From Juglans regia (taxonomy: Eukaryota; Streptophyta; Magnoliopsida; Fagales; Juglandaceae): 64,000 bases of DNA. The stretch is from the NCBI RefSeq assembly GCF_001411555.2, contig NC_049916.1:10505945-10569944 (forward strand). Reading direction: 5' to 3'. Each line of letters begins with the position of its first letter. The first letter of the stretch is position 1. This document shows positions 42,569 through 54,250 of this stretch, in pieces. Below the pieces are notes generated by a model that did no database searches, was not told the origin of the DNA, and saw nothing but the letters and a program-made list of their open reading frames with translations. A program made the translations under genes and the position numbers.

Positions 42569-44303
42569 ATCCCAAGAATATGGAACAAAATTAAATCTAA
42601 ATTATAAATTATCTAATGCACATATATGTAATAATGGAATTTTCTTTAAAACAACATTTATTTTAGTAAAAAATATAAATACTAAAGTAATATGAGGAAA
42701 TCCATTTATTACTTTACTTTACCATTTCTTTGTAACATAAGAATGAATTTCTACAAAAATATTTTGGCAAGAAATTTAATTTAAATTCTTATTTCCTCCT
42801 GTTTCAAAATAAATAAATTCCCTAAAAGAAGTTTCATTAACCAAAGAAATTAATATTCTAACGAAAAACAAGTTTAAAAGAAAAGAAAAACATATAAGTT
42901 TTTTAAAACAATAATTAAAATACAAAAGAATTGAAGAACAATTAAAAGATCCATTGTTAAGCCAAAAAATCAATAATTTTAAAAATATAGTCAAGAAAGA
43001 AGTATGCTCCAACTTGCCTAATGCTTTCTGGAGTAGAAAATAACATATAGTTGAATTGCTTGATGAAAAAGAATTTGCTGAGAAAAATATTCCTACTAAA
43101 GCTAGACCAATCCAAATGAATAATGAATTATTAGAATTTTGTAAAAAAGAAATTAATGTTTTATTAACAAAATGATTAATAAAGAAAAGCAATTCACCAT
43201 GGAGTTGTGATGTTTTTTCTGTTAAAAAACATGTAGAATTAGAACGAGAAGTTCCACAATTAGTTATCAATTATAAACCATTAAATAAAGTATTATAATG
43301 AATTAGGTATCTAATTCCCAATAAGAAATATTTATTATTTTGCCTTTATAATGCCACAATATTTTCAAAATTTAACATGAACAGTGGATTTTAAAAAATC
43401 CAAGTTGTTGAAAAAGATTGGTATAAAACAGCATTCATAGTCCCATTTGGACATTATGAATGGAATGTTATGTCATTTGGATTAAAAAATACTCCTAGTG
43501 AATTCAAATTATTATGAATGAAATATTTACTCATTTCACTCACTTTTCAATAGTTTATATAGATGATGTATTAATCTTTTCCTCATCTATTGAACAACAC
43601 TGGAAACATTTAAATACTTTTGTTCAAATTATTAAACAAAATGGATTAGTTGTTTCATCACCAAAAATAAAATTATTCCAAAATAAAATTACATTCTTTA
43701 GACATGATATCTATCAAGGAACTATTACACCAATAAGTAGAGTAATAAAATTTGCTAATAAATTTCCTGATCAAATAAAAAATAAGCAACAATTACAAAG
43801 ATTATTGGAAAGCCTTAATTATGTTGCAAATTTTGATCAATCTCTTAGGCCATTATGTAGACCATTATTCAAAATATTAAAAAAGAATCTACCTCCATGG
43901 ACAGAAAAGCATACAAATATTATAAAACAAATAAAGTCTCATGTTAAGAAATTAGCATACTTAGGACTTCCATCTCCTTATTCTTTTAAAATCGTTGAAA
44001 CAGATACCTCTGATCTTAGTTATGGAGGAATAATGAAGCAAAAATTATCAATTGAATCAGAACAGATTATTCGATTCCATTCAGGATGTTGGAATCCTGT
44101 TCAAAAGAATTACAGTACCATTAAAAAAGAAATTTTAGCTATTGTGCTATGTATTTCTAAATTCCAATATGATTTGTTGAATCAAAAGTTTTTACTCCGA
44201 ATAGATTGCAAATCAGCCAAGGAAGTTTTAATTAAAGATGTAAAAAATCTGGCTGCTAAACAAATATTTGCTAGGTGGCAAACTATATTAAGTATTTTTT
44301 ATT
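42569..44303 (+). pseudogene. Caulimovirid reverse transcriptase and RNase H (copy 2)
   Basis: The first half (42569-43510) has many stops, but RT landmarks are clear: ARPIQMNNELLEFCKKEI, KKSNSPWSCDVFSVKK, QLVINYKPLNK, then TAFIVPFGHYEWNVMSFGL. From 43514 the frame is open for 265 codons. It carries the catalytic YIDDVLIFSS (near 43555), the thumb and connection, and RNase H with VETDTSDLSYGG, SGCWNPVQKNYSTIKKEILAI and RIDCKSAKEV. It breaks at the miniature element; the last RNase H residues (SLPDFL, EFLQG) reappear at about 44945-45020. Confidence 0.85.
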
Positions 44304-44944
44304 TGGGTTAATTACACTTTGACCCCTCGAACTTTCACTCAATTCACAATGTGCCTTCAAAATTAATAATTGCATCAAAGTGGACCCTCAAACTTTCAAA
44401 TTTCTCAATCCCCCCATTTCGTCTACCAGCAGCATAAAATCTAACGAAAATTCACTACAAATATGTAATTTTTATCTAATTTATTATCATTGATTATATA
44501 AAATATAAAATAATTTATGTTATCAATTAATAATAAATCATTAACCATATATAAAATTATTTTATACCTAAGTTGCAAACAAATATGAATAATCTATGTA
44601 CACAATGAAATTATTTGATATTCATTAACCATATATAAACTAATAAAAAATAATTATTTAATGATTTATGATTTATTATTAATTGATAGCATATATCAAT
44701 TTATATTTTATATGGTCAATGATAATAAATTAAATGAAAATTACATCTTTGCAGTGAGTGTTATGCACATGAGCAGCACGTGCAGTGAATTTTCTTTAGA
44801 TTTAACTCTGCTGGTAGACGGAATGGAGGGATTGAGAAGTTTTAAAAGTTCGAGGGTCTACTTTGATGTAATTATTAGTTTCAGAGGCACAATGTGAATT
44901 GAGTGAAAGTTTGAGGGGGCAAAGTGTTATTGACCTTTTTGATT
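44295..44944. mobile_element. Long-TIR miniature element in the viral RNase H
   Basis: About 630 bp with 50-bp inverted ends. The left end reads TTAATTACACTTTGACCCC then AACTTTCACTCAATTCACA; the right end is its near reverse complement, ending GTTATTGACC. A probable 9-bp duplication TTTTT(T/G)ATT (44295-44303 and 44936-44944, one mismatch) suggests a Mutator-like class. The core is AT-rich and itself partly inverted; the frame at 44661-44897 is not a gene. Confidence 0.8.
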
Positions 44945-45021
44945 TTGATATTGGACCATATTAAAGGAGATTTTAATTCTCTTCCTGACTTTCTATCCCT
45001 AGAGTTCTTACAGGGAAGAAC

Positions 45022-46085
45022 ATGTCTTCCTCAAAGTCAAGAGTAAAGTCTAAATCTTCTTATGCTAGGCCACCATCTCCTCCTTATTCTTCATCGTGTC
45101 CTTCTGCAACCCCAATACCATACACGGTATTGGGAATATTACCACAAAATATTAAGTCATCTTACAACTCATTCTCACCATTAGCCTCTCCAAAATTATC
45201 AACATATTCAAAAGTTGGTTCTCCTTCTTCTTCTACTCCTCAAATTGTTAGTCCTCCACTCCTATCTCAACCTTCTGCATCCTCTATTATAATTAAACCT
45301 CACTAGCATCTAGTCTTTCCCATTGAGTCTAAAATCCAACACCTGTCTGATCCTCAAAAATTACTTGATCCCTTTCTCTTGCCAGACTGGAATTACGTTC
45401 CACAAAATATTAAGAAAACTCGACATTTTTATGAATTAATATCATTGAACATAGATCCAATTATTCTCTCTGAAATCCCTTGTTCTCTTTAAATTCAACA
45501 TTCTCCACCTGGATCTCCAATTATTACCTTTCATAAAGTCAATTAAATAAGTCCTCACCTTGGAAAAATGGGAAAAAAATCCCTATTTAACAAGAAAATT
45601 TTCTCACCCTTATGACCCACCATATTATGATTATTACGATTATCAGCAAGCATAGACAAAAATATTTTTAAAACAAAACAAAAATTTGTGTCATTCCTGG
45701 TTCCTCCATTTCGACAAATTACAAAAGATCAGGACACTTCCGCGATGGTTTTTACTATGGTGAGATTATTATGTACATGAACCTCTTCTCTTTCCTCTCC
45801 CTCTCCAAGAAAGTTTTAAAATTTTCTTGCCACAAAATGAATATCCACTCGCATTAAAACTTTGTCTGCCAGTTCTTATTTTCTTCCTCAAAACAAAATT
45901 AAATTGGATCATGAAATGAGAATATGTTATCAAACCTCATCCTTCTTTCCATACCATTATGTTCTTAGCCTGCCAAGTTTCTGTCAAGTGGTGGAAAAAA
46001 TTTAATTATGATCATGTCATAAATTTTTTTTCAAAAATTACCAAAGCCCTTGAAGTTCTAGTCCAACGGAGTAGATTTCAGGCTT
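45022..46085 (+). pseudogene. Caulimovirid downstream ORF (copy 2)
   Basis: Begins with ATG 45022 right after the end of the RNase H domain and is open for 94 codons (MSSSKSRVKSKSSYARPP, very rich in Ser and Pro). Broken homologous-looking coding continues to about 46075, with DPFLLPDWNYVPQNIKK and a final KWWKKFNYDH...KALEVLVQRSRF pattern. A second ORF after pol, of unknown function, is described for florendovirus-like elements. Several stops are present. My assignment rests on position and composition. Confidence 0.55.
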
Positions 46086-46089
46086 AATT

Positions 46090-48029
46090 AATAGTGGCCC
46101 TCGGCCCATTCCTAGATAGACATACCATTTTGACCCAATCTTAGTAGGCCTTTGAGACCTTGCATGAACTCTCAAATTTGGACATAAGGCCCACTCAGTA
46201 GACCACATCCAAAAGCCCACATCAAAGAAATTTACACATATGGCCCCTCAAGCCCAACAAGGCCCAAAAGCCTTGTCTCCCATTTTTGCACTTCAAATTA
46301 TAGCCCTTACGCCATACAATTGGTTTCCCTCAAGCCCAAGTAATACCCCATGCCCCTTAGAACTTCCATTTGTTCATAATGAAGTTTTAAACTCGAGTTG
46401 AGAACATTAATCAACCTACACATGATTAGTGATCTCTAAACCATGATTTAAGGTTGATTTCCTTTTTAATTATTTCTTTTTTTTTTACCTGAACCTAATT
46501 GATTTTATTATTATTTTCATCATTCTTAGACTAAATTAGAAGTTTAGTTTTGATCCAACACATGTCAAATGGGGCAAAGACATGTCATTGACCCAAAACA
46601 CCACAATCGGCACCTTAATACATCACTAGGTGCATTATACCAATTCAGCCCCTAGCCCACGCCAACTGCACCTTTTTTTTTAAGGGAATTTTTGTCTTTT
46701 AACCCCTCACATTATTCCCCTTAGTTCAGTTTGAGTGTTGGTCGATTTTGCCCCAAGGAAACCAAACCAAAGTTTCCAATCGATTCCGTGGGAGGCCAGT
46801 TGAAGCCAAACCGAATGGCTTGAGTTTTCTTACACTTCTGCACTTGGCTGAGCCACCACCACACACCACCTCCCTCCCTCCTCCAATTCCCAAGAGCCCC
46901 TTAAGTCAGCATGGTGAACCTTGACTCAAAAACCACCCCAAGTAAAGCCAAAACTAATTGGTTTTTGTGCAAGACACAACTCGGCAACCACCCCCACTTC
47001 ACCTCTTCTTTGAGCTGCACACACATCATCACTTGGTAGCCAGTCCCTCCATCTTCCACCACTTGAAAAGGGTATAAAAGAGTGTCATTATACTTGTGTA
47101 TTTCAGCCATAGAGATAAAACGAAGGGATGTAAGCAATGAAGTGAAAAGCTGCCCAGATTTTCAGAACCTTACCTAGCGACATCATGGCATGACTCCATG
47201 CCTTAATTTTATTTTTTCCATTCTTTTCTTTTTGCACCCATATCCTCCTTGCAGCACCTGACCTTGATGAAATCATGGTAGCATAGGGCACTATTCACGT
47301 CTACACAAGGATGACACAAAGCTGAAAGTTGCACTCATCACCACTAGCCACTTCCACCAGTCCCACACCTCTCCATCGCCATGCCTCTATCCCCTCACTC
47401 CTCCATTGAACACTATAAAAACCCCCTCCACTCCCTCATTTCTCCACACCTCTTCTCCAAGCCTTCTCTTGAGATCGAGAGCTTCTCCTCCCTTAGTGAG
47501 CCATAGAGAGAAACCGAATGAGATCTTGAGTGTTCTTGAGTGAAGTTGTGTTGGGAGCTTTAAAGGGCCTTGATTTTTGTAAGTATTCATGCCCTAATCT
47601 TTCTTTAGTATTAGCATAGCATATTAGGCTTTACTTTATGCTATGAGAATGAATTTGGATTGAGTTTAAATAAGATTTAGCATGCTAAGTTCAAACCCGG
47701 GTCAGATTTGAAGTTTTGGTGGAATTAATTATGTTGGGTTGAATTTTTAGTCATGGCATGAGTTTATATGATTTTATATGATTCATAAATGTCTTAGAAT
47801 GATTTTTGAAGGTTTAAATTAGTGATTGAAAGTATGCCATAATAGGCCTTAAAATTCTATCTTGTATTGATCATCCAAGCATGCACGATTTTGATTAATT
47901 TATGCTTAACTTATGCAGTTTTGATTTATTTTACCTAAGCTTGAATAATGAACATATAGAAAATCTTGTGATTGGGACAAGAAGGAAAATGAATGATTTA
48001 ATTCCAATTTTTGAAACTTTTCTTGAAAC
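46090..48029 (+). other. Noncoding LTR-like DNA with promoter-like segment
   Basis: No domain-bearing frame. The stretch has GGCCCAAAAGCC-type words, then a CT/C-rich segment with the TATA-like ACTATAAAAACCCC at about 47411-47425, and a CT-rich leader-like sequence ending in a donor-like TTTTGTAAGTATTC near 47575. This architecture is typical of the U3/R part of long gypsy LTRs. I could not identify element ends or a partner copy. Confidence 0.4.
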
Positions 48030-48224
48030 CTCGTTTATTTTCATAAATGAGATGAGTTGAGATTAAAGTTAAAAGTATAATAAAATATTATTATAATATA
48101 TTTTTGTTTTGAGATTTGAAAAAGTTGAATTGTTTATTTTATTTTGTGTGAGAATTTGAAAAAGTTGTAATGATTAGAAGAGATGAGAAGAGTTGAGAGG
48201 AGAGAAGTTGTGAAAACAAACGAG
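48030..48224 (+). mobile_element. Miniature element with CTCGTTT/AAACGAG ends
   Basis: About 195 bp with short inverted ends CTCGTTT (48030-48036) and AAACGAG (48218-48224), a GATGAGTTGAGATT tract near one end and AGATGAGAAGAGTTGAG near the other. Same family as the partial copy at 1-207, opposite orientation. No coding capacity. Confidence 0.65.
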
Positions 48225-48364
48225 CCTAAGGGTTAGTTTAATAGTGATTAAGGTCTTGAGCCATGTTTAAGTGTTAGGATGAACTTGTATGACCTAAGCC
48301 TGAGTTTTAATTTATCCCTAAGGTTATAATTTCTATTGGCACTTGATGAATTTGAGTACACATG

Positions 48365-49172
48365 TGATATGAACCCGCGGGAAAGGAATCCCTTGAACCC
48401 ACAATCAATTTGAAAACTCCCCAAGAAAGTCAAAATCAAGTCAATGGATGGAGAATTTAGACCCAATGAGAACTCGTTTCAAGAACCTAGATTATATTAA
48501 AATCTAGACCCATTGAAGAACCCGTCTCAAGAACCCAGATTACAAAGGAGGAATGTCACAAAGGTTGTGATTTACCTTTGATCAGTTCAAAAGTTCAATT
48601 AAGAACAAGAGGAGTAAAACTCAACTCACAATGAATAAATTCATCAAATTTCATAAACTTCATAATCTCATTAAAATGAGGCTATATAGAGTATTTAAAG
48701 CAAAACCTAATGAAACCCTAACCAAAATAAACACCCATCTTCCAAAAGTGCCCCTGGATGAACAGTGACGCGGCTACAGTGCTGCACTACAGTAACTCGG
48801 CTAGAGTAACCCTAACCCTAGTTCAATAAAATAATAACTTTTCCAACATGCCCTTGCATAGGCCCCCTTAAGTGCTTCCCATAATAAACTCAATTATTCT
48901 AAACTAATAAAATAAGTTCTTTAAATGAATTAAATAAGTTGAAACCCTTCAAGAGCCCAAAGACTTTTAAGTCTTGTCGTTGACCTCTTCCGTAGCTGAT
49001 CAAATGAATTAAAACTAGATCTTCATCCTTCAAGTCTCATCTTGAATGTTGGGCTCTTGCTAAACTTGTCCTAAGTGGATTGCATCAATCTTTGCATTGT
49101 CTCCTTGATCTTTTGGGCTCATCTGGAAGTTGCAAATGATCTTTAAGACTAGGCCCATCTTGATTCCCATCA
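48365..49172 (-). repeat. Gypsy 3' LTR (808 bp)
   Basis: Pairs with 52546-53351. Differences include many C/T and A/G transitions and two or three single-base indels. TG...CA ends intact. Confidence 0.92.
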
Positions 49173-50152
49173 TTCCCCCTCTCCTCAAAAGGATTCGACC
49201 TCGAATCTCCACCTGGATCAAAGGGAAAATGGTTAGTAACATTGAAAATAGTAGAAACATGATACTTACCTAGAAGATCTATTGGATATGCATTTTCATT
49301 AATTTGTTCAAGAATTTGGAATAGTCCATCCAAGCTACTCCTATCATCAACTGGTAAAGACTTTAAATTTGAAGGAGCAAATGGATTAAGTATACAAACA
49401 ATTTCAATTGGTGAAAATTTAGTAGTAGCATGAACACTCCAATTATATGTAAACTCAATGAATGGCAAACAATACTCCCACAAATGTTCATGTAGCATGT
49501 CTAAAGTCTTCCTCAAACCAAATTGACCACTCCAACATGCAAACTCAATGAATGGCAAATGATACTCCCACAAACGTTCATGCAACAAGTCAATGAATGG
49601 CAAATGATACTCCCATAAACGTTCATGCAACATGTCTGAAATCTTATTTTCACCAGAATGACCACTCTAATAATATGCAAACTCAATGAAACGCAAATGA
49701 TACTTCCGCAAACGTTTATGCAACACGTCAATATATGGCAAATGATACTCCCACAAATGTTCATGCAATACATCAATGAATGACAAATGATACTTCCACA
49801 AACGTTCGTACAACACGTCTTTAAATGGCAAATGGTATTCCCACAAACATTAATGCAACACAACAAAAGTCTTCCTTACACCAAGGTTACCCAACAAACC
49901 AGCATGTCCATCACACACAAGCAACTTACGCATAAAACTAGTAGGCACACAAAATCTATTATTTCTAAACAAGTACCAATCTAGTTTATAGAACTTACCA
50001 AAAGATGATTTCTCACATGTTCCATACACACTAGCAAAGTCATCATCATTAGCATGCAATTCCTTATCATATTCAAGTCTCAACAATTTTGCATTTAAAA
50101 TGAAGACAAGGACATACCTTCTTGCTAAAGAATCAACCACAAAATTTTTCAT
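49173..50152 (-). pseudogene. Gypsy integrase remnant with amplified motif
   Basis: From 50152 leftwards: RRYVLVFILNAKLLRLEY (RNase H end), DDFASVYGTCEKS, then the zinc-binding start of integrase (FCVPTSFMRKLLVCDGHAGLLGNLGVRKTF). The DDE core is missing. Instead the segment LHE(R/H)LWEYHLPFIE is repeated several times, in different frames, between about 49440 and 49870. The C-terminal part (NWSVHATTKFSPIEIVC...FDPGGDSRSNPFEERG) ends near 49085-49190, partly in the LTR. Non-functional. Confidence 0.75.
49440..49870. repeat. Local amplification of an integrase-derived segment
   Basis: The words GAATGGCAAATGATACTCCCACAAACGT (as overlapping 20-base pieces) and TTCATGCAACA(C/T)GTC recur at about 49450, 49548, 49595, 49690, 49735, 49780 and 49825, with unit spacing of about 45-55 bp and longer intervals containing AAATTGACCACTC or CACCAGAATGACCACTC. 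It looks like slippage or unequal crossover acting on a piece of the integrase gene. Confidence 0.7.
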
Positions 50153-51770
50153 CCCTTGTGTGTATTTGAATACATGAGGAAAAGTCTCAATACAATCTTC
50201 TCCTGCTTAGTATGCATTCTAGTCAACAACTTACCTTGTCCCTTTAAGTGTGTCAATAACTCATGTTTTTCCAAGAAAGGTCGGTTAGGAATTGTCGCAC
50301 CTGGCACAAAATCAATGTAGTGCTTTATCTCCCTAATAGGTGGCAATCCACTAAATACACTACTTGGAAACACGACCTCATATCCCTGCAACAAAGAGAC
50401 AACAATACTAGGCAAACATACGTCAAGTTCGTTAGGATTAAGACTTGCCTTAGCATAAAAACTCACTTTTGTCTTTCTATTTCTCTCTACAATCTCTCTT
50501 TCTTTTTCCTTTTGTGGCTCCACTCTTTTTTCTTGACTCTCAACCACCTCTCTATTTTCGTTTTCTCTCTCTTTCTTTTGATGTTTCGGCCTCATTGTCT
50601 TTTTTCCTCTCACTCTCTTTGTTCTTTTCACTCTCTGTTCTTCTTTTAGTCTCCTCTTTTTTTGAACTCTCGGCCTCACAATTGTTTTTCAACTCATTCT
50701 CTCTTTTTCTTGAGATTTCAGCCTCACCCAAATCTTTTCCCTTTGGTGGTTCGGTCTTCCCCTTTGCTACAACTTGATCATTTTTGTCCCACTTTGGTTT
50801 CCAAGGAGTACTAGAAATCGAAGTATACCTTGATGTACCCATTCCTTTTAGCCGTCTCTCCACCTTCATAGCCATGTGCACCATATCCTCTACCTCTTTA
50901 TAATGTTGCAACTCAACTACATTGGCTATCTCCCTATTCAACCCACTAAAAAATCTTGTCAACGTGGCCTCCCGATCCTCCACTACATTGGCCCGAATCA
51001 TAGCCACCTCCATCTCCTTATGGTAATCCTCTACACTCCGAGACCCCTGTGTAAGATTTTGTTGTTTTTGGTAGAGGTCTCTATAGTAGTGGCTAGGTAC
51101 AAATCTCCGCCTCATTATAGCTTTCAACTCTCTCTATGTTTCTACAGGCCTTTCAAGATCCCTCCTCCTATTGGATACTAATTGATCCCACCAAATAATC
51201 GCATAATCAGTGAACTCAATTCAACTTCACCTTCTTCTCCTCAGAGTAATTATGACAATCAATACCAACTCTATTCTTTTCTCCCACTCTAAATGAACTT
51301 CAGGGTCAGTTCTACCTTGGAATGATGGTATTTTCATTTTGATGCTCCTAAGGTTCTTATCTACTCTATCTCGACTCCCTGAGTTTGCCCTAAGGCCTCT
51401 TCCATGCCTAACTCCTCTGTGTCCACCCAATCCAACTTCAGATGTTAAGCCTTCATCATCCTCACCAAACTCTCCATTCTTATACCCATTCTCAATTATA
51501 GGCTCACGTCGCCTCCTATCTCTCTCACCTTGCAGATTTCTAATCACTGCTTCTTGATTATCCATACTATCCCTCACTTCTCCCAACACCAAGTTCAACC
51601 GCTCAAACTGTTGTTGCATGGCTTGCAAAACAAATGATGAGTTATCTGCCATACCTTTTGGTAATGAGTCACTTCTATGAGACATCATAATGTGCTGCAC
51701 AAAAAGAATGTTAGTGGAAAACCTCACACACTTCCTTACGTATTTACACTCGAATAATGACACTTCACTC
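50153..51770 (-). pseudogene. Gypsy gag and start of pol
   Basis: Frames at 51763-51227, 51127-50552 and 50679-50149 form a degraded gag: MADNSSFVLQAMQQQFERLN (coiled coil), MKIPSFQGRTDPEVHLEWE (typical gag start of the homology block), MRRRFVPSHYYRDLYQK, VEDYHKEMEVAMIRANV. An unusual Lys/Glu/Arg/Ser tract of more than 100 residues follows. The next segment contains PPIREIKHYIDFVPGATIPNRP, the start of the RT region, after which pol is deleted. Frameshifts separate the three blocks. The KE-rich tract sits where knuckle and protease would be expected. Confidence 0.75.
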
Positions 51771-52084
51771 GTGTTTCACTCTTAATGGCTTTTTCTGATA
51801 ATAGTCTCACACTCTCTTGCCTTTTACCTCAATAGTTTTCCCGCTCAAGTTCTTTAAGAACTAGTTGAACTAAAATCAAGACAACACAACCTTGTATTAT
51901 TCCAACCAGTAATATAGATCAAAGAAACAAGGAATGAAACAATTGACACCAGACTCAAGGAATTTATACGAGGGAAAGAGTAATTATAAAACAAGATACC
52001 AACTAGAAATATGTATTCAGCTTATATGATGATAAAAACTCAATCAACAAATACTTTCTTTCTCTTTGTTGTAACTATGTAGCA

Positions 52085-52200
52085 ACTTTGAATATGCTAC
52101 CTTCTCTTTTCTTCTTCTTCTTCTTCTTCTTCTTTTTTTTTTTTTTTTCAAATTTTCTTTTCTTTCATTTTTCTTTTCCCTTCTTTTCTTTTCTTTTCTC
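52085..52200. repeat. CTT/T-rich simple repeat
   Basis: (TTC)n followed by a run of 18 or more T and TTTTC words, in the untranslated region of the gypsy element between gag and the right LTR. Confidence 0.85.
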
Positions 52201-52545
52201 TACTTCAATCACAAACATCAATATTCGATTGTGAAAATCAAGCAATTGAATTCAAGCACACAAGAATCGACAATGAAATAGACGAGACTCAAAGGAACGG
52301 CACTCGAAGCAATTGAAAAACATAGAGATGCAGGAAACCCTAGAATTTTGAAACCCTAGGAGAAGCAAATTTCAGCCAAACCCAAAACCCTAAGAATTTC
52401 GACAGCCAACTTTTTGTTTCTATATTATTTTTTTTTTTGCAACACTAGAACAATGAAGCCCTAGAATTAAATTTAAAAATGCAAGAAATAAAATATATAA
52501 AAGATAGAATCAGACCTGATTGGAAACCTTGCTCTAGATACCAAA

Positions 52546-53351
52546 TGATATGAATCTGTGGGAAATGAATTCCTTGAACCCACAATCAATTTGAAAACTC
52601 CCCAAGAAAGCCAAAATCAAGTCAATGGATGGAGAATCTAGACCCAATGAGAACTCGTTTCAAGAACCTAGATTATATTAAAATCTAGACCAGTTGAAGA
52701 ACCCATCTCAAGAACCAGATTACAAAGGAGGAACGCTACAAAGGTTGTGATTTACCTTTGATAAGTTCAAAAGTTCAATTAAGAACAAGAGCAGTAAAAC
52801 TCAACTCACAATGAATAAATTCATCAAATTTCATAAACTTCATAATCTCATTAAAATGAGGCTACATAGAGTATTTGAAGCAAAACCTAATGAAACCCTA
52901 GCCAAAATAAACATCCATCTTCCAAAAGTGCCCCTGGATGAACAGTGTTGCGGCTACAGTGCCGCGCTACAGTAACTTGGCTACAGTAACCCTAACCCTA
53001 GTTCAATAAAATAATAATTTTCCCAACATGCCCTTGCATAGGCCCCCTTAAGTGCTTCCCATAATAAACTCAATTATTCTAAACTAATAAAATAAGTTCT
53101 TTGAATGAATTAAATAAGTTGAAACACTTCAAGAGCCCAAAGCCTTTAAGTCTTGTCGTTGCCCTCTTCCGTAGCTGATCAAATGAATTAAAACTGGATC
53201 TTCATCCTTCAAGCCCCATCTTGAATGTTAGGCTCTTGCTAAACTTGTCCCAAGTGGATTGCATCAATTCTTGCATTGTCTCCTTGATCTTTTTGGCCCA
53301 TCTGGAAGTTGCAAATGATCTTTAAGACTAGGCCCGTCTTGGTTCCCATCA
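52546..53351 (-). repeat. Gypsy 5' LTR (806 bp)
   Basis: Partner of 48365-49172, with the primer site immediately on its left in plus-strand coordinates. It would carry the minus-strand promoter. Confidence 0.92.
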
Positions 53352-53356
53352 ACATG

Positions 53357-53968
53357 CATCCATAGAGGTGGAATAGTTGAAAACACATCTAGATGCCAAG
53401 GAATTTCATGCCCCGGGTTGAATGGGTTCAGCATAGTTGCTTTCGATGGGGGCCTTCACAACGTTCGACTTGTTTGGATAAAAAGGAAAAGTTGGCCCCA
53501 TGGTAATGGATTCTTTTTTCTTTTGAAAATATCCAATATAATTCAATATCAAATTCCATAGCTTTGGCGCTTCCTTGACTTGCTCATAATGCTTTCCTCT
53601 AGTATAGTTGTATCACATGGTTACTGGTTGCCAAACAGTAAAGATTACGTAGCAGAAAATCATACCTCAATAGCGACATTTGCAAAGAGATCAAGGTCAT
53701 TGACTAATTGTGTAACAATGATCATGTATCGTAGTTGAGTGAACATACAAACTACAAGTACAAGGAAAGTAATTCATGTTTCTAATGCCAAGTTAAATAT
53801 GCCCTATTTCTCTTTCTTTCTGTTTCGTTTTTTCTTTTTTCAAGAAAGGAGGAATCATCACTTCTACATCGGCATTTGCTTTCAAGGTCTTAAAAAAACT
53901 AATCAGTTTTGTTTTTCCTTTCATGGTCAAAAAGTGAACACTGGGTGTTAAGCTCTATTTGGTAGAAC
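53357..53968. other. Spacer between the two gypsy elements
   Basis: No recognised gene. It may be the continuation of the LTR-like DNA seen before 48360, since the gypsy element is inserted cleanly between ACATG copies. A 70-codon plus-strand frame (53739-53951) is Phe/Lys-rich and has no recognisable domain. Confidence 0.45.
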
Positions 53969-54250
53969 TGTAAGAACACGCAACACTCTTCAACACACAC
54001 AGTAGTATGATAAAGTCTAAGGAAGACGATGAATGGAAATACTATAAATCTATTGGGTTATTCGAGGTAACCCAAACCTCCTTACAGACAGCAACAACTT
54101 TCAGAATATTCTCGATAACTTTTCTTTCCTTTCTGCATTCCTCATATACGCACGTCCCTCTGCATTTCCAAACAAACTCTAGGAATTAACTAACGTGCCC
54201 TATAGCAACAGAATGTAAAGATGACAGTAATTAAAACGCCCCGTCTAACA
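53969..54250 (-). repeat. Probable 3' LTR of the chromodomain gypsy
   Basis: On the minus strand starts TGTTAGACGGGGCG and ends GCGTGTTCTTACA, about 282 bp, with TG...CA ends and located 250-300 bp after the chromodomain stop. No partner copy is inside the window, so the boundaries are provisional. Confidence 0.5.

Larger units (their letters stand above)
37396..46085 (+). mobile_element. Endogenous caulimovirid-like insertion, copy 2 (long, interrupted)
   Basis: Plus-strand fossil of a plant pararetrovirus-like genome. Domain order: movement protein, linker, capsid, zinc knuckle, acidic and coiled-coil stretch, aspartic protease, reverse transcriptase, RNase H, then a separate downstream ORF. 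It is broken by many stops and by three younger insertions: a hAT-like element (40047-40719), a 5'-truncated LINE (41726-42553) and a long-TIR miniature element (about 44304-44935). Single-polyprotein order plus a second ORF resembles florendoviruses; genus assignment is inference. It is homologous to copy 1 (785-3457), but diverged. Confidence 0.85.
48360..53356 (-). mobile_element. Ty3/gypsy retrotransposon with deleted pol, intact LTR pair
   Basis: Left LTR 48365-49172 and right LTR 52546-53351 (808 and 806 bp, TGATATGAA...TTCCCATCA on the plus strand), flanked by perfect ACATG duplications (48360-48364 and 53352-53356). On the minus strand, the primer site TTTGGTATCTAGAGC adjoins the right LTR and the purine tract GAGGAGAGGGGGAA adjoins the left one. 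Between them remain gag, the start of pol, part of the RNase H/integrase zinc region and the integrase C-terminus; most of RT is gone. LTRs differ at about 44 positions (about 5%), so this insertion is older than the copia element. Confidence 0.93.

Noticed and set aside
42776..43270. 164-codon minus-strand frame, Phe/Leu/Asn-rich
   Set aside because: It is the antisense of the decayed viral reverse transcriptase, whose plus-strand motifs are clear.
37396..46085. Possibility that viral copy 2 is still competent
   Set aside because: Many in-frame stops, a lost protease Gly codon, an altered zinc-knuckle Cys and three insertions exclude it.
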